Below, piece after piece: positions 51,092-60,286 of a DNA stretch of 64,000 nt. The notes under the pieces were generated by a model, which made no database searches, was not told the origin of the DNA, and worked only from the letters and a program-made list of their open reading frames with translations. The stretch covers positions 62,001 to 126,000 of the forward strand of contig NZ_FCOI02000012.1 of NCBI RefSeq assembly GCF_001544795.2. Direction: 5' to 3'. This DNA is from Caballeronia temeraria. Lineage in GTDB: Bacteria; Pseudomonadota; Gammaproteobacteria; Burkholderiales; Burkholderiaceae. Position numbers and translations under genes: made by a program. Numbering within the stretch: the first letter of the stretch is position 1; the number at the start of each line of letters is the position of its first letter.

Positions 51092-51143
51092 CGAAATTAT
51101 TTGTTGCAGAAAGAGGCGCGTCTATTCGCGCAGTAGTACGATA
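51092..51143. promoter_or_regulatory. Second copy of the repeated two-part element
   Basis: CGAAATTATTTGTTGCA (51092-51108) differs at two pyrimidine positions from the copy at 45936, and CAGTAGTACGATA (51131-51143) is identical to the copy at 45973. The spacer is 22 bases here and 20 there, with unrelated sequence. It lies after the porin gene and 128 bases before the glycosyltransferase-like gene, which it may control. Confidence 0.55.
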
Positions 51144-51271
51144 TTTCTCGCACTTCTGCGCGAAGGCATCGCGCCGCCTGCGACCGGCACGCCTCGATAT
51201 ACGCTAAGGAATGCGAATAATACTAATGCACCACGCCACAATCACGACTCTAGCTAAAGAACGCCCGCTTT

Positions 51272-52045
51272 ATGAATGGAAACCTTGTTATCGGATCGGC
51301 CTTTTCCTACCAGATCGAGCAAATCGAGCCTTTCGTTAAGTCACTTCGTCGATATTACGGCGGGAAAGTAGTTCTTTTTGTTCAGAATCTCGACGAGGCC
51401 ACACGTGCGTTCTATGAGCATCACAATATCGACACGCATGAAATAGCAGAGACGATCGATTTCGGAACCATCAACGTGATGAGATTCCAGATGTATCATC
51501 AGTTCTTGAACAACGTCGCTGCGTCTCAATTCAGAAAGGTTTTTCTTGTCGATACGAGAGATGTGATTTTCCAGGGTGATCCGTTCACCAACACGGATAT
51601 GGCCAGTCTGTACCTTTATGCCGAACCGGAAATGATTGGAGCGTGCGCGGTAAATGCTGACTGGTACAAGCAACTCTACGGCGACACAGGCCTTGCAGAA
51701 GTAAAGAATCAGTTGATCATCTGCGGCGGCGCGATATTGGGAACGAGAGACGCAGTTCTCAATCTCATCGAGATATTCTGGGCCGAACTCGGCGTACTGG
51801 CAGGGAATCAGAGATTTTTTGGCAAGTGCGATCAGGCGCTCTTGAATTACCTGGCGTATAACAAACTGAAGAACTGGATCCTTGGCGCGACATATTCCAG
51901 CAATGTGGCGACCCTGCATCACGCGAAATACTTCAAGTTCAATTCCAATGGGCAGTTGCTGAATGCGAATGACGAGCCGATCCCGGTGGTGCATCAGTAT
52001 GACCGCCGGGAGTGGTTCAAGGACCTCCTGCTGCGCCAGGTCTGA
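51272..52045 (+). CDS. Glycosyltransferase-like (GT-A nucleotide-sugar transferase) protein, foreign composition
   Basis: The 257-residue protein has a GT-A-like pattern: an N-terminal strand (LVIGSAFSYQ) and a DxD-type motif in KVFLVDTRDVIFQGDPF, with LIICGGAILGTRDAVLN and FFGKCDQALLNYLAYN further on. This resembles nucleotide-diphospho-sugar transferases of the polysaccharide and capsule type. There is no signal or membrane segment. Codon use is visibly more A/T-rich than in every neighbouring gene, which suggests acquisition by transfer. It stands alone, with the porin upstream and the convergent glpD downstream. The donor and acceptor are unknown. Confidence 0.62.
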   Translation: MNGNLVIGSAFSYQIEQIEPFVKSLRRYYGGKVVLFVQNLDEATRAFYEHHNIDTHEIAETIDFGTINVMRFQMYHQFLNNVAASQFRKVFLVDTRDVIFQGDPFTNTDMASLYLYAEPEMIGACAVNADWYKQLYGDTGLAEVKNQLIICGGAILGTRDAVLNLIEIFWAELGVLAGNQRFFGKCDQALLNYLAYNKLKNWILGATYSSNVATLHHAKYFKFNSNGQLLNANDEPIPVVHQYDRREWFKDLLLRQV

Positions 52046-52060
52046 TATCCGTCTTCGGCA

Positions 52061-52091
52061 GGCGAAGCGCTTCTCGCGCTTCGCCGATTTT
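52061..52091. terminator. Terminator between the glycosyltransferase-like gene and glpD
   Basis: The arms ggcgaagcgc (52061-52070) and gcgcttcgcc (52076-52085) form a perfect 10-bp stem with a 5-base loop, followed by gatttt on the plus strand. It sits between convergent genes. Confidence 0.78.
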
Positions 52092-53654
52092 CTACTTAAG
52101 CATCCACCTCCGCGCGAATTCATCGAAACGCGCGACCTCTTCCGACTGCCACTGCGGCGTTTTCCCCAACTCTTCCGCAACGATCCGAGCCACGTCCGGC
52201 GCCGCATCGCGGGCAGCGGCGGAATCCAGAAACAACGCGCGATTGCGCCGCGCCAGCACATCTTCGACACAGCGAGCGAGTTCGGCGCGCACCGCGAAAC
52301 GCGTCTGCGCTTCGGTCAGCCCGCTCGCCTTCACCAGCACGTTTTGGGCGCCCGGCAGCCGTCCGATCATTGCGGCATCGGAACCGTAGTAGCCGTGCTG
52401 CTCCGCCGTCGATCCATGCAGCGGCAACGATGCCGTGCAGCACGGCGCGGCGGACAGCAGTTGCTTCGACACAGCGAGATCGATCACCTGCTGCGCCATC
52501 AGGCGATACGTCGTCCACTTGCCGCCCGTCACGGTGATCATGCCGGTCGCACTCATCTCGATCGTATGCTCGCGCGACAACGACGCCGTCGATGCCGCGC
52601 CATCGTTCTTCACGAGCGGACGAAGGCCCGCCCAGACGCTCAGGACATCGTCGCGCGTCGGCTTCACGGACAGATAATCCGCCGCCGTCGCGAGGATGAA
52701 GTCGATGTCCTCGTCGCTCGCGCGCGGATCGAGCGGCAGGTCTTCGCGCGGCGTGTCCGTCGTGCCGACGATCGCATGCCCATGCCACGGCACGATGAAC
52801 AACACGCGGCCGTCCTTGGTCTTGGGCACGAGAATCGCACTGTCGCTGCGAAGAAAGCGGCCTGGCAACGTCAGATGCACGCCCTGGCTCGGCGCGACGA
52901 TCGGGCGCGCGCCGGGCTCGGCCATCGCGCGGATTGAATCGACCCAGACGCCCGTCGCGTTGACGAGACACCGCGCGTGCACCGCGAACCGGTCGCCAGT
53001 TTCGACATCCTCAACCTCCACCCGATGACGCCCCGCCTCGCGATCGAACTGCACGCCGCGCACGGCGGCATCGTTCAGCGCCACGCCGCCGAGATCGAAC
53101 AGCGTGCGCATCAGCGTGACGGCGAGACGCGCGTCGTCGAACTGACCGTCGAAATAGAGCGTGCCGCCGCGCAACGCGCGACCGTGCAGGCTTTCGGCGA
53201 GCATCGGCGATTTGGCGCGGGTTTCGGCGAGATCGAGGCTGCGGCTCGCGCGCAGATTGAGCGAACCCGCGAGCCAGTCGTAGATTTTGAGGCCGGCGCC
53301 GTAGGTCAGCTTGTCGCCGAGCCGGTAAGCCGGGACGATGAAACCGAGCGCGTGCACGAGATGCGATGCGTTGCGCGCGAGCAGTCCGCGTTCACGCAAC
53401 GCCTCGCGAACGAGCGGGATATTGCCTTGCGCGAGATAGCGGACGCCGCCGTGCACAAGCTTGGTCGCCTTGCTCGACGTGCCCTTCGCGAAATCGCGCG
53501 CCTCCAGCAACAAGGTCCGATAACCGCGCGACGCCGCATCGACGGCCGTACCGAGGCCGCTCGCGCCGCCGCCGATCACGACGACATCGAAGCACGGCGT
53601 CTGATCCACTTCGCGCAAGATCGCCGCGCGTGCAGGTGGCATGTTCGTTTTCAT
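52092..53654 (-). CDS. glpD: Aerobic glycerol-3-phosphate dehydrogenase GlpD
   Basis: The 520-residue flavoprotein has the FAD motif FDVVVIGGGASGLGTAVDAA, then GYRTLLLEARDFAKGTSSKA split around the family signature and LVHGGVRYLAQG. A C-terminal DAO_C domain contains TVTGGKWTTYRLMAQ. It oxidises glycerol-3-phosphate to dihydroxyacetone phosphate and reduces the membrane quinone. It lies one base after the glpK stop on the same strand, so glpK-glpD form one operon. ATG 53654 is used; an in-frame ATG at 53642 is possible. Confidence 0.96.
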   Translation of the reverse strand: MKTNMPPARAAILREVDQTPCFDVVVIGGGASGLGTAVDAASRGYRTLLLEARDFAKGTSSKATKLVHGGVRYLAQGNIPLVREALRERGLLARNASHLVHALGFIVPAYRLGDKLTYGAGLKIYDWLAGSLNLRASRSLDLAETRAKSPMLAESLHGRALRGGTLYFDGQFDDARLAVTLMRTLFDLGGVALNDAAVRGVQFDREAGRHRVEVEDVETGDRFAVHARCLVNATGVWVDSIRAMAEPGARPIVAPSQGVHLTLPGRFLRSDSAILVPKTKDGRVLFIVPWHGHAIVGTTDTPREDLPLDPRASDEDIDFILATAADYLSVKPTRDDVLSVWAGLRPLVKNDGAASTASLSREHTIEMSATGMITVTGGKWTTYRLMAQQVIDLAVSKQLLSAAPCCTASLPLHGSTAEQHGYYGSDAAMIGRLPGAQNVLVKASGLTEAQTRFAVRAELARCVEDVLARRNRALFLDSAAARDAAPDVARIVAEELGKTPQWQSEEVARFDEFARRWMLK

Positions 53655-53655
53655 G

Positions 53656-55179
53656 TCAGACCGTGGAAGTAGTTTGATCGGCGGGACTTTCCCATGCGCG
53701 GGCGCGATCGATCGCGCGGTGCCAGCGCTCGATATGCATCGCGCGCTCCGCTGCCGCCATCGCGGGTTCGAAACGGCGCGCGGCGGGCCACTCGCCCGCG
53801 ATTTCCTCGCGGCTCGACCAGAAGCCCGAGCCGAGTCCCGCGAGGCAGGCCGCGCCCAGCGCGGTCGTCTCCGTGATGCTTGGACGCACGACGGGACGGC
53901 CGAGCAGATCGGCCTGAATCTGCATCAGCAGATCGCTCTGCGATGCGCCGCCGTCCGCGCGAAGCTCGCTCACGGCGATGCCGGCATCGGCTTCCATCGC
54001 GTCGAGGACATCGACGGTCTGGAGCGCGATGGCTTCCAGCGCCGCCCGCGCGATATGCGCACGGCCCGTGCCGCGCGTCATGCCGAGCAGCGTGCCGCGC
54101 GCATACGGGTCCCAGTACGGCGCGCCGAGGCCGGCGAATGCAGGCGCGAGCACCACGCCTTCGCTCGATGCGCACTGCGCGGCGAGCGCGTTGATTTCCG
54201 CCGCGTTCTCGATGAAGCCGAGCCCATCGCGCAGCCATTGCACGATCGCGCCGCCCATGAAGACCGCGCCTTCCAGCGCATAAGTTCGCTGCCCGCCGAA
54301 TTCCCAGCCGATGGTGGTCAGCAGCCGATGCCGCGAAGCAACGGGCTGCGCGCCCGTGTTCATCAGCATGAAAAGGCCCGTGCCGTACGTATTCTTGACG
54401 AGGCCCGGTTCGACGCAACCCTGGCCGAACGTCGAGGCCTGCTGATCGCCCGCGACGCCTGTGATCGGAATCGCCGCGCCGAACAACGCGGCATCGGTAT
54501 GCGCGATCGCGCCGCTCGACGCGACCACTTCAGGAAGCACGGCGCGCGGGATATCGAAGAGCGCAAGCAGCTCGTCGTCCCATGCGCCTGTGCGAATGTC
54601 GAAGAGCGCGGTGCGCGCGGCGTTCGATACGTCCGTCACGTGCCGCCGCCCTCCGCTCAATTGCCACACGAGCCAGCTATCGACGGTGCCGAAAGCCAGT
54701 TCGCCATTGCGTGCCCGCGCGCGCAGTCCGGGCGCGCTGTCGAGCAGCCACGCGAGCTTGGTCGACGAAAAGTACGGATCGATACGCAGCCCGGTCTTTC
54801 GTTCGATGAGCGCCTGCGCGCCGCATTCGATCAGCCGCGTGCAGTGCGCAGCGGTGCGCCGGTCCTGCCAGACGATCGCCGGCCCGACGGGCGCGCCCGT
54901 TTTCCGGTCCCACAGCAGCGTGGTTTCGCGCTGATTGGCAATGCCGATCGCGGCGATGTCCGAAGCCTGCGCGCCCGCCTTGCGCATGACCTCCTGCGCG
55001 ACGGCCAGTTGCGACTGCCAGACGTCGGCGGGATCGTGCTCGACCCAGCCAGGCTGCGGATAATGCTGCGCAAACTCTCGCTGCGCGCTGGCGATCACGT
55101 TGCCCGAACGGGCGAAAAGCATCGCGCGGGAACTGGTCGTTCCCTGATCGAGGGCAAGGATGAAACGTCGCTGGCTCAT
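53656..55179 (-). CDS. glpK: Glycerol kinase GlpK
   Basis: The 507-residue FGGY kinase has the N-terminal ATP site [16 protein letters not shown], the glycerol site around [20 protein letters not shown] ([16 protein letters not shown]), and the FGGY signature [18 protein letters not shown] near the C terminus. It phosphorylates glycerol to glycerol-3-phosphate for GlpD. It is the first gene of the leftward glpK-glpD operon. The glycerol facilitator gene glpF, often first in Burkholderia glp operons, is not present in this gap. Confidence 0.96.
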   Translation of the reverse strand: MSQRRFILALDQGTTSSRAMLFARSGNVIASAQREFAQHYPQPGWVEHDPADVWQSQLAVAQEVMRKAGAQASDIAAIGIANQRETTLLWDRKTGAPVGPAIVWQDRRTAAHCTRLIECGAQALIERKTGLRIDPYFSSTKLAWLLDSAPGLRARARNGELAFGTVDSWLVWQLSGGRRHVTDVSNAARTALFDIRTGAWDDELLALFDIPRAVLPEVVASSGAIAHTDAALFGAAIPITGVAGDQQASTFGQGCVEPGLVKNTYGTGLFMLMNTGAQPVASRHRLLTTIGWEFGGQRTYALEGAVFMGGAIVQWLRDGLGFIENAAEINALAAQCASSEGVVLAPAFAGLGAPYWDPYARGTLLGMTRGTGRAHIARAALEAIALQTVDVLDAMEADAGIAVSELRADGGASQSDLLMQIQADLLGRPVVRPSITETTALGAACLAGLGSGFWSSREEIAGEWPAARRFEPAMAAAERAMHIERWHRAIDRARAWESPADQTTSTV

Positions 55180-55207
55180 GCGGCCACTCCAGACAGCCGG
55201 TTGAATG

Positions 55208-55240
55208 TATGTTCGAAAACGAATGTCGATATTCGTTTAC
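55208..55240. promoter_or_regulatory. Probable GlpR operator between glpK and glpR
   Basis: Two overlapping dyads lie here. TTCG-AAAA-CGAA spans 55212-55223. AAACGAAT (55217-55224) and ATTCGTTT (55231-55238) form a perfect 8-bp repeat with a 6-base spacer. TTCG half-sites are typical of GlpR/DeoR-type operators. The position, 29 bases upstream of the glpK start and in the divergent gap with glpR, fits repression of both. Confidence 0.65.
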
Positions 55241-55403
55241 AACCATCCTAGCATCGGCGGGCAGCGACGGAAAGAGGGTGGCCGCAGCTCGCTCGCGCAT
55301 TGGAAACGCTGCATTACGAACGCCGACATTGGTCGGCGGCGGGTTTCGTCGTACACTGCCCGCATCTGCTTATTTTCATTTTTTTGCGATTTCGCGCAGC
55401 CCG

Positions 55404-56177
55404 ATGACATCCGACCATGCACTGAACGGCAGGCAGCGCGCACTGCTGGACCGCGTTGCCCGAGATGGCTTCGCGACCATCGACGACCTCGCGACGCACT
55501 TTCAGGTCACGCCGCAAACTATTCGACGCGACGTCAACTGGCTATCCGATCAGAACCTGTTGCGCCGCTATCACGGCGGCGCGAGCGCGCTGACGAGTTC
55601 CGAGAACGCCGCCTATACCGCGCGCCAGCAAATGTTTCTCGATGAAAAGCGGCGCATCGCGAAGCGCGTCGCCTCGGAGATTCCCAATAACGCGACGCTC
55701 TTCATCAACCTCGGCACGACGACCGAGGAAGTGGCGCGCGCGCTGCGCGAGCACACGGGTCTGCGCGTCATCACGAACAATCTGAACGTGGCGAGCATTC
55801 TCGCGGACGAATCCGATGCCGAGCTGATGGTCGCGGGCGGCAAGGTGCGCGCGCGCGACAAGGGCGTCGTGGGCGAGCAGGCCGTCGACTTCATCCGGAT
55901 GTTCAAGGTGGACTTCGGGATCATCGGCATTTCGAGCATCGAGGAAGACGGCACGCTGAGGGACTTCGATATCGCGGAAGTGCGCGTGGCGCAGGCGATC
56001 ATCGAGCAGTCGCGCACGGTGTTTCTCGTCGCGGATCATTCGAAGTTCGGCCGCGCCGCGCTCGTGAAGCTCGGGCATCTCGATCAGATCGACGCACTCT
56101 TCACCGATGCCCCGCCGCCCGAATGGATCGCCGAAAGCCTCGCCGCCGCCGACATCGCGGTGCATGTCGCGGACTAG
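55404..56177 (+). CDS. glpR: DeoR-family glycerol-3-phosphate regulon repressor GlpR
   Basis: From ATG 55404 this encodes 257 residues. It has a DeoR helix-turn-helix (FATIDDLATHFQVTPQTIRRD, split at 20) and a ligand-binding domain (LFINLGTTTEEVARAL, TNNLNVASIL, FLVADHSKFGRAALV). It represses glycerol genes until glycerol-3-phosphate is present. It is divergent from glpK with an operator-like site between. The frame extends to 55209, overlapping that site, and is rejected. Its TAG stop is shared in the palindrome CTAG with the convergent cupin gene. Confidence 0.92.
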   Translation: MTSDHALNGRQRALLDRVARDGFATIDDLATHFQVTPQTIRRDVNWLSDQNLLRRYHGGASALTSSENAAYTARQQMFLDEKRRIAKRVASEIPNNATLFINLGTTTEEVARALREHTGLRVITNNLNVASILADESDAELMVAGGKVRARDKGVVGEQAVDFIRMFKVDFGIIGISSIEEDGTLRDFDIAEVRVAQAIIEQSRTVFLVADHSKFGRAALVKLGHLDQIDALFTDAPPPEWIAESLAAADIAVHVAD

Positions 56178-56635
56178 GCTTGCGTGATCGGGCTGCCGTC
56201 CTTGTGGACGAAACGGCCATCGGCGTTGGCGCTCATCATGTCGATATCGGAGCAGGTCGTGAGATCGTCGTACACGCGGCTGCCGACTTCGAGATACACC
56301 GCGATCTCATTCGAACGATTCACCATGTGATGACCGTTGCCCGTGCCCTTCGGAAACGCCGCGCAATCGCCCGCGCGCAAGATCGTTTCGCCTTCGTCTT
56401 CGATCAATACCAGCTCGCCTGAAAGCACATAAACGAACTCGTCTTCATGCGAATGCGAGTGACGCTGGCTCGACCAGCCGCTTGGCGGCAAACGCATCAG
56501 ATTCACGCCGAAATCGCTGAGCCCGGCGGCATTGCCGAGGCGCTGACGAATGCGCTCGGCGCAGGGCGCATCGAAGGGCGCTGGAAATCCCGAACCCTTT
56601 ATCTCCGGCAGGGTGTCGATGTCGATCTTCGGCAT
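56174..56635 (-). CDS. Cupin-domain protein
   Basis: The 153-residue protein has both cupin motifs: HSHSHEDEFVYVLSGELVL (metal-ligand histidines and glutamate) and a second motif with NGHHMVNRS. The fold covers many isomerases and sugar-binding or oxygenase proteins; this single-cupin version cannot be given a reaction. It lies 16 bases after the methyltransferase gene on the same strand, so the two probably form an operon. Its stop codon overlaps that of glpR on the other strand (56174-56177). Confidence 0.82.
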   Translation of the reverse strand: MPKIDIDTLPEIKGSGFPAPFDAPCAERIRQRLGNAAGLSDFGVNLMRLPPSGWSSQRHSHSHEDEFVYVLSGELVLIEDEGETILRAGDCAAFPKGTGNGHHMVNRSNEIAVYLEVGSRVYDDLTTCSDIDMMSANADGRFVHKDGSPITQA

Positions 56636-56651
56636 GGCAGGCTCTCGTCGT

Positions 56652-57512
56652 TCAGATCATCGCGATCAGCAACTCTTCGGCATTGCGCGGCGGACGCAGT
56701 CCATCGGTTCTGTCCGCAAAGTAGCGTTGCGTCAGATCGTCCGCCGAAACATGGCGCGCGTCGCTGAAACCGGCATCGCGTGCCAGCGTCTGAATCTGCG
56801 CCGGCGTGAAGAAGCTGATGAACGGCGTGCCGCTCGCGCGCGCGCCCTTCTCCGCCATTTCCAGGCCCGGACGCACTTCCGGGTCCGCAAGCTCCAGCGG
56901 CAACAGGAAGGTCATCGCGAAGATCGATCCCGGCGCGAATCCCGCGACTTCGCGCAACGTGGCTGCGTTCGCTTCCTTCGTGAGATACATGCTGACGCCG
57001 GTCGATACAACGATCACGGGCCTGCTTTCATCGAAGCCGTTGTCGACGAGCCTCTCGTGCCACGATTCGCCCGCTTCGAAATCGACGGGCACGAAGCGCA
57101 GCCAGTCCGGCACGCCGTGGCCGAGCTCGATCAGACGCCGGCGCTTCCATGCTTGCGGGCCCGGCGGATCGACTTCGAACATCTTCAGACGCGAGGCAAT
57201 CTCGGGCTTGCGTTGCGCGAAGCTGTCGAGACCCGCGCCCAGGATCACATATTGCGCGACACCGCGATCGACGTGTTCGACAACGAGATCTTCGATGAAC
57301 CGCGCCCGCCCGACGATCGATGCGCGAAAGGGCCGCGTGAATTGCGGATTCATGTCGCCGCGTTCGCGCCAGTTCGCATCGGGCGAGAGCAAGTCGAGTC
57401 CGATGGTGTCGTCGAGCACATGCGGCGGCGCATCGGCCTGAACATGCAGTGCGCGCCACATCGCGACGCGCGCGGCGGTGCTGTCCGGCGCCGCGTTCGT
57501 GTTGTCGTTCAT
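56652..57512 (-). CDS. SAM-dependent methyltransferase, TIGR00027/leucine carboxyl methyltransferase-like
   Basis: The 286-residue protein has the family pattern: TRPFRASIVGRARFIEDLV near residues 40-60, VILGAGLDSFAQRKP as the SAM-binding glycine loop, MFEVDPPGPQAWKRRRL and VIVVSTGVSMYLTKEA. These enzymes methylate carboxyl groups of small or peptide substrates; in actinobacteria and Burkholderia many are uncharacterised. It starts the leftward pair with the cupin gene. No substrate can be assigned. Confidence 0.85.
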   Translation of the reverse strand: MNDNTNAAPDSTAARVAMWRALHVQADAPPHVLDDTIGLDLLSPDANWRERGDMNPQFTRPFRASIVGRARFIEDLVVEHVDRGVAQYVILGAGLDSFAQRKPEIASRLKMFEVDPPGPQAWKRRRLIELGHGVPDWLRFVPVDFEAGESWHERLVDNGFDESRPVIVVSTGVSMYLTKEANAATLREVAGFAPGSIFAMTFLLPLELADPEVRPGLEMAEKGARASGTPFISFFTPAQIQTLARDAGFSDARHVSADDLTQRYFADRTDGLRPPRNAEELLIAMI

Positions 57513-57616
57513 GATTCAGCGTTCAAAAGTCATGACTGTCGCACATTTCGTCCGCATCGACGCGGCCACTACAATCGGGTACTTCCGCTGTATCGAACGA
57601 GCACGAGGACGCGAAC

Positions 57617-58540
57617 ATGGCGCAAGCGCCGCACATCGACGGGCAGAAAGACAGCAGCACGCAAAACGAAAATCGCTGGCTCACGACCGGCGGCCCGATC
57701 CTCTTTCTGCTGCTCTGGTCCGCGGGCTTTCCGATTGCGAAAACCGGCCTGCACTACGCTTCGCCGCTGACCTTTCTCGCGATACGGTTTGCGTTGAGCG
57801 TCGGCGTGCTGCTCGCCGTATGCGTCATGAGACGTCCGCAATGGCCGAGCAACGCGCGCGCGTGGCTGCATCTGGGCGTCGTCGGCTTTCTCGTGCAGGT
57901 GATGTACTTCGGACTCAGCTATCTGTCGATGACCGCGGGCATCGCGACATCCGTGCTCGCGCTGATCGTGTCCTTGCAGCCGATTCTCGTCGGCGTGCTC
58001 GCGCCGAAGTTCGTCGGCGAGCGCATCGGCACGCGACGCTGGATCGGCTTGCTGCTCGGCCTCGCGGGCGCGGCGGGCGTGATCATCGCGCGTGGACCGC
58101 TGCATGCGGAATCGCTCGGGCCGGTGTTGCTCGCGATCGGCGCGCTCATCGGCATCACGGGCGCGATGCTCTATGAAAAGCGCCTGGGCACGGCGCAAGA
58201 TCCGCTGACATCGAATCTCGTGCAATACAGCGTCGGCTTCGTGTTCTGTGCGCCGATGGCGTTCTTCTTCGAACACACGCCGGTGCAATGGACGCCCACG
58301 TTCATCGCGACGCTCGCGTATCTCGTGATCGGCAATTCGCTGATCGCGATCACGCTGCTGCTCGCGATGACGCGCGCGGGCAAGGTATCGCACGTGGCGT
58401 CGCTGTTCTTCTTCGTGCCGCCCGCCGCTGCCGTGCTGTCCTACTTTTTTCTCGGCGAAGTGCTGCCGGCCGCCGCATGGTGGGCGATGGGCGTCGCGGT
58501 GCTCGGCGTCGCCATCGCCACGTGGAAGCCGCGCAAATAG
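57617..58540 (+). CDS. EamA/DMT-family transporter
   Basis: The 307-residue protein has ten predicted membrane helices in two EamA repeats (GPILFLLLWSAGFPIAKTG starts the first; VLLAIGALIGITGAMLYEKR starts the second). Family members export or import amino acids, nucleotides and related metabolites. It stands between the divergent methyltransferase gene and the convergent dehydratase gene, with only 3 bases to the dehydratase stop and no clear terminator. Substrate unknown. Confidence 0.88.
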   Translation: MAQAPHIDGQKDSSTQNENRWLTTGGPILFLLLWSAGFPIAKTGLHYASPLTFLAIRFALSVGVLLAVCVMRRPQWPSNARAWLHLGVVGFLVQVMYFGLSYLSMTAGIATSVLALIVSLQPILVGVLAPKFVGERIGTRRWIGLLLGLAGAAGVIIARGPLHAESLGPVLLAIGALIGITGAMLYEKRLGTAQDPLTSNLVQYSVGFVFCAPMAFFFEHTPVQWTPTFIATLAYLVIGNSLIAITLLLAMTRAGKVSHVASLFFFVPPAAAVLSYFFLGEVLPAAAWWAMGVAVLGVAIATWKPRK

Positions 58541-58543
58541 CGG

Positions 58544-60286
58544 CTAATGCGAATGTTTCGGCACATCCGCGCCACGGCATCCGACGAGGAAGTCGAAGTC
58601 GCAACCTTCATCGGCCTGAAGAACGTGCTCCACGTATAGCTTGCGATATCCCGCGCGGTCTTCGGGAATCTCGCGCTTCGCCGCGGTCCACGCATCGAGG
58701 CGCGTGCGGATTTCATCGTCGCCGATGTCGATGCGCAGCACGCCGTTATCGCAATCGAGTTCGATCCAGTCGCCATCGCGCACGATCGCAAGCGGCCCGC
58801 CCGCGCGCGCTTCGGGCGCGACATGCAGCACCACCGTGCCATACGCCGTGCCGCTCATGCGCGCATCCGACACGCGCACCATGTCCGTCACACCTTGCGC
58901 GAGCAGCTTCGGCGGCAGGCCCATGTTGCCGACTTCCGCCATGCCCGGATAACCCTTCGGTCCGCAGTTCTTCATCACGAGCACGGAATCCGCCGTGACA
59001 TCGAGATCGGGATCGACGATACGGCGCTTGTAATCGTCGAAGTCCTCGAACACGACAGCGCGGCCGCGATGCTTCAACAACGCGGCCGTCGCCGCCGACG
59101 GCTTCAGCACCGCGCCATTCGGCGCGAGATTGCCGCGCAGCACGCACAAACCGCCATCGGCGACGAGCGGCTTGTCGATCGGGCGAATCACTTCGTCGTT
59201 GTAGAGCGGCGCGTCCTTCACGTTTTCCCACAGCGTGCGGCCGTTTGCGGTGAGCGCATCCGGATGCGGAATCAGCTTTGCTTCGCCAAGACGCCGCAGC
59301 ACGGCAGGCAGGCCGCCCGCGTAATAAAACTCTTCCATCAGGAAGCGCCCGGAAGGCTGCAGGTCGACAAGCGTCGGCGTGCCACGACCGATGCGCGTCC
59401 AGTCGTCGAGTTCGAGCTTCACGCCGATACGACCCGCGATCGCTTTCAAATGAATCGCCGCGTTCGTCGATCCACCGATGGCTGCGTTCGCGCGAATCGC
59501 GTTCTCGAACGCCTCGCGCGTAAGCAGCTTCGAGAGACGCAAGTCTTCGAGCGCCATCTCGACGATACGCATGCCCGACAGATGCGCGAGCACATATCGA
59601 CGCGAATCGACGGCGGGAATCGCCGCGTTGTGCGGCAGCGTGACGCCGAGCGATTCGGCCATGCACGCCATCGTCGATGCGGTGCCCATCGTGTTGCAGG
59701 TCCCCGTCGAGCGCGACATGCCCGCTTCCGCCGACATGAACTCGTGAATCGAAATCTTGCCCGCCTTCACTTGCTCGCTGAGTTGCCATACGACCGTGCC
59801 CGAGCCGATATCGCGCCCGTGGTGCTTGCCGTTCAGCATCGGGCCGCCGGAGACGACGATCGCGGGCACATCGCAGCTCGCCGCGCCCATCAGCAACGCG
59901 GGCGTCGTCTTGTCGCAGCCGACGAGCAGCACGACTGCATCGACGGGATTGCCGCGTATCGCCTCCTCGACGTCCATGCTCGCGAGATTGCGCGTGAACA
60001 TGGCGGTGGGCCGCAGGTTCGACTCGCCGTTGGAAAACACCGGAAACTCGACGGGGAATCCGCCCGCTTCGAACACGCCGCGCTTCACATGCTCGGCAAG
60101 CTTGCGAAAGTGCGAATTGCATGGCGTTAGTTCGGACCACGTATTACATATGCCGATGATCGGCTTGCCCGCGAACTCGTGATCCGGAATGCCCTGGTTT
60201 TTCATCCAACTCCGGTACATGAATCCGTTTTTGTCGGCGGTGCCGAACCACGCTGCCGAACGGAGCTTCGCTTTTGGGGCGCTCAT
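58544..60286 (-). CDS. IlvD/Edd-family dehydratase, probable L-arabinonate (pentonate) dehydratase
   Basis: From ATG 60286 this encodes 580 residues. It has the three iron-sulfur cysteines of the family: CNTWSELTPCNSH, VGCDKTTPA and STGTCNTMGTASTM. The overall pattern, such as the RSAAWFGTADKNGFMYRSWM start, is that of sugar-acid dehydratases rather than IlvD. The divergent sugar ABC transporter suggests it acts in oxidative pentose degradation, removing water from L-arabinonate or a similar aldonate. D-xylonate or D-fuconate dehydratase activity cannot be excluded. The in-frame extension to 60325 lacks support. Confidence 0.83.
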   Translation of the reverse strand: MSAPKAKLRSAAWFGTADKNGFMYRSWMKNQGIPDHEFAGKPIIGICNTWSELTPCNSHFRKLAEHVKRGVFEAGGFPVEFPVFSNGESNLRPTAMFTRNLASMDVEEAIRGNPVDAVVLLVGCDKTTPALLMGAASCDVPAIVVSGGPMLNGKHHGRDIGSGTVVWQLSEQVKAGKISIHEFMSAEAGMSRSTGTCNTMGTASTMACMAESLGVTLPHNAAIPAVDSRRYVLAHLSGMRIVEMALEDLRLSKLLTREAFENAIRANAAIGGSTNAAIHLKAIAGRIGVKLELDDWTRIGRGTPTLVDLQPSGRFLMEEFYYAGGLPAVLRRLGEAKLIPHPDALTANGRTLWENVKDAPLYNDEVIRPIDKPLVADGGLCVLRGNLAPNGAVLKPSAATAALLKHRGRAVVFEDFDDYKRRIVDPDLDVTADSVLVMKNCGPKGYPGMAEVGNMGLPPKLLAQGVTDMVRVSDARMSGTAYGTVVLHVAPEARAGGPLAIVRDGDWIELDCDNGVLRIDIGDDEIRTRLDAWTAAKREIPEDRAGYRKLYVEHVLQADEGCDFDFLVGCRGADVPKHSH

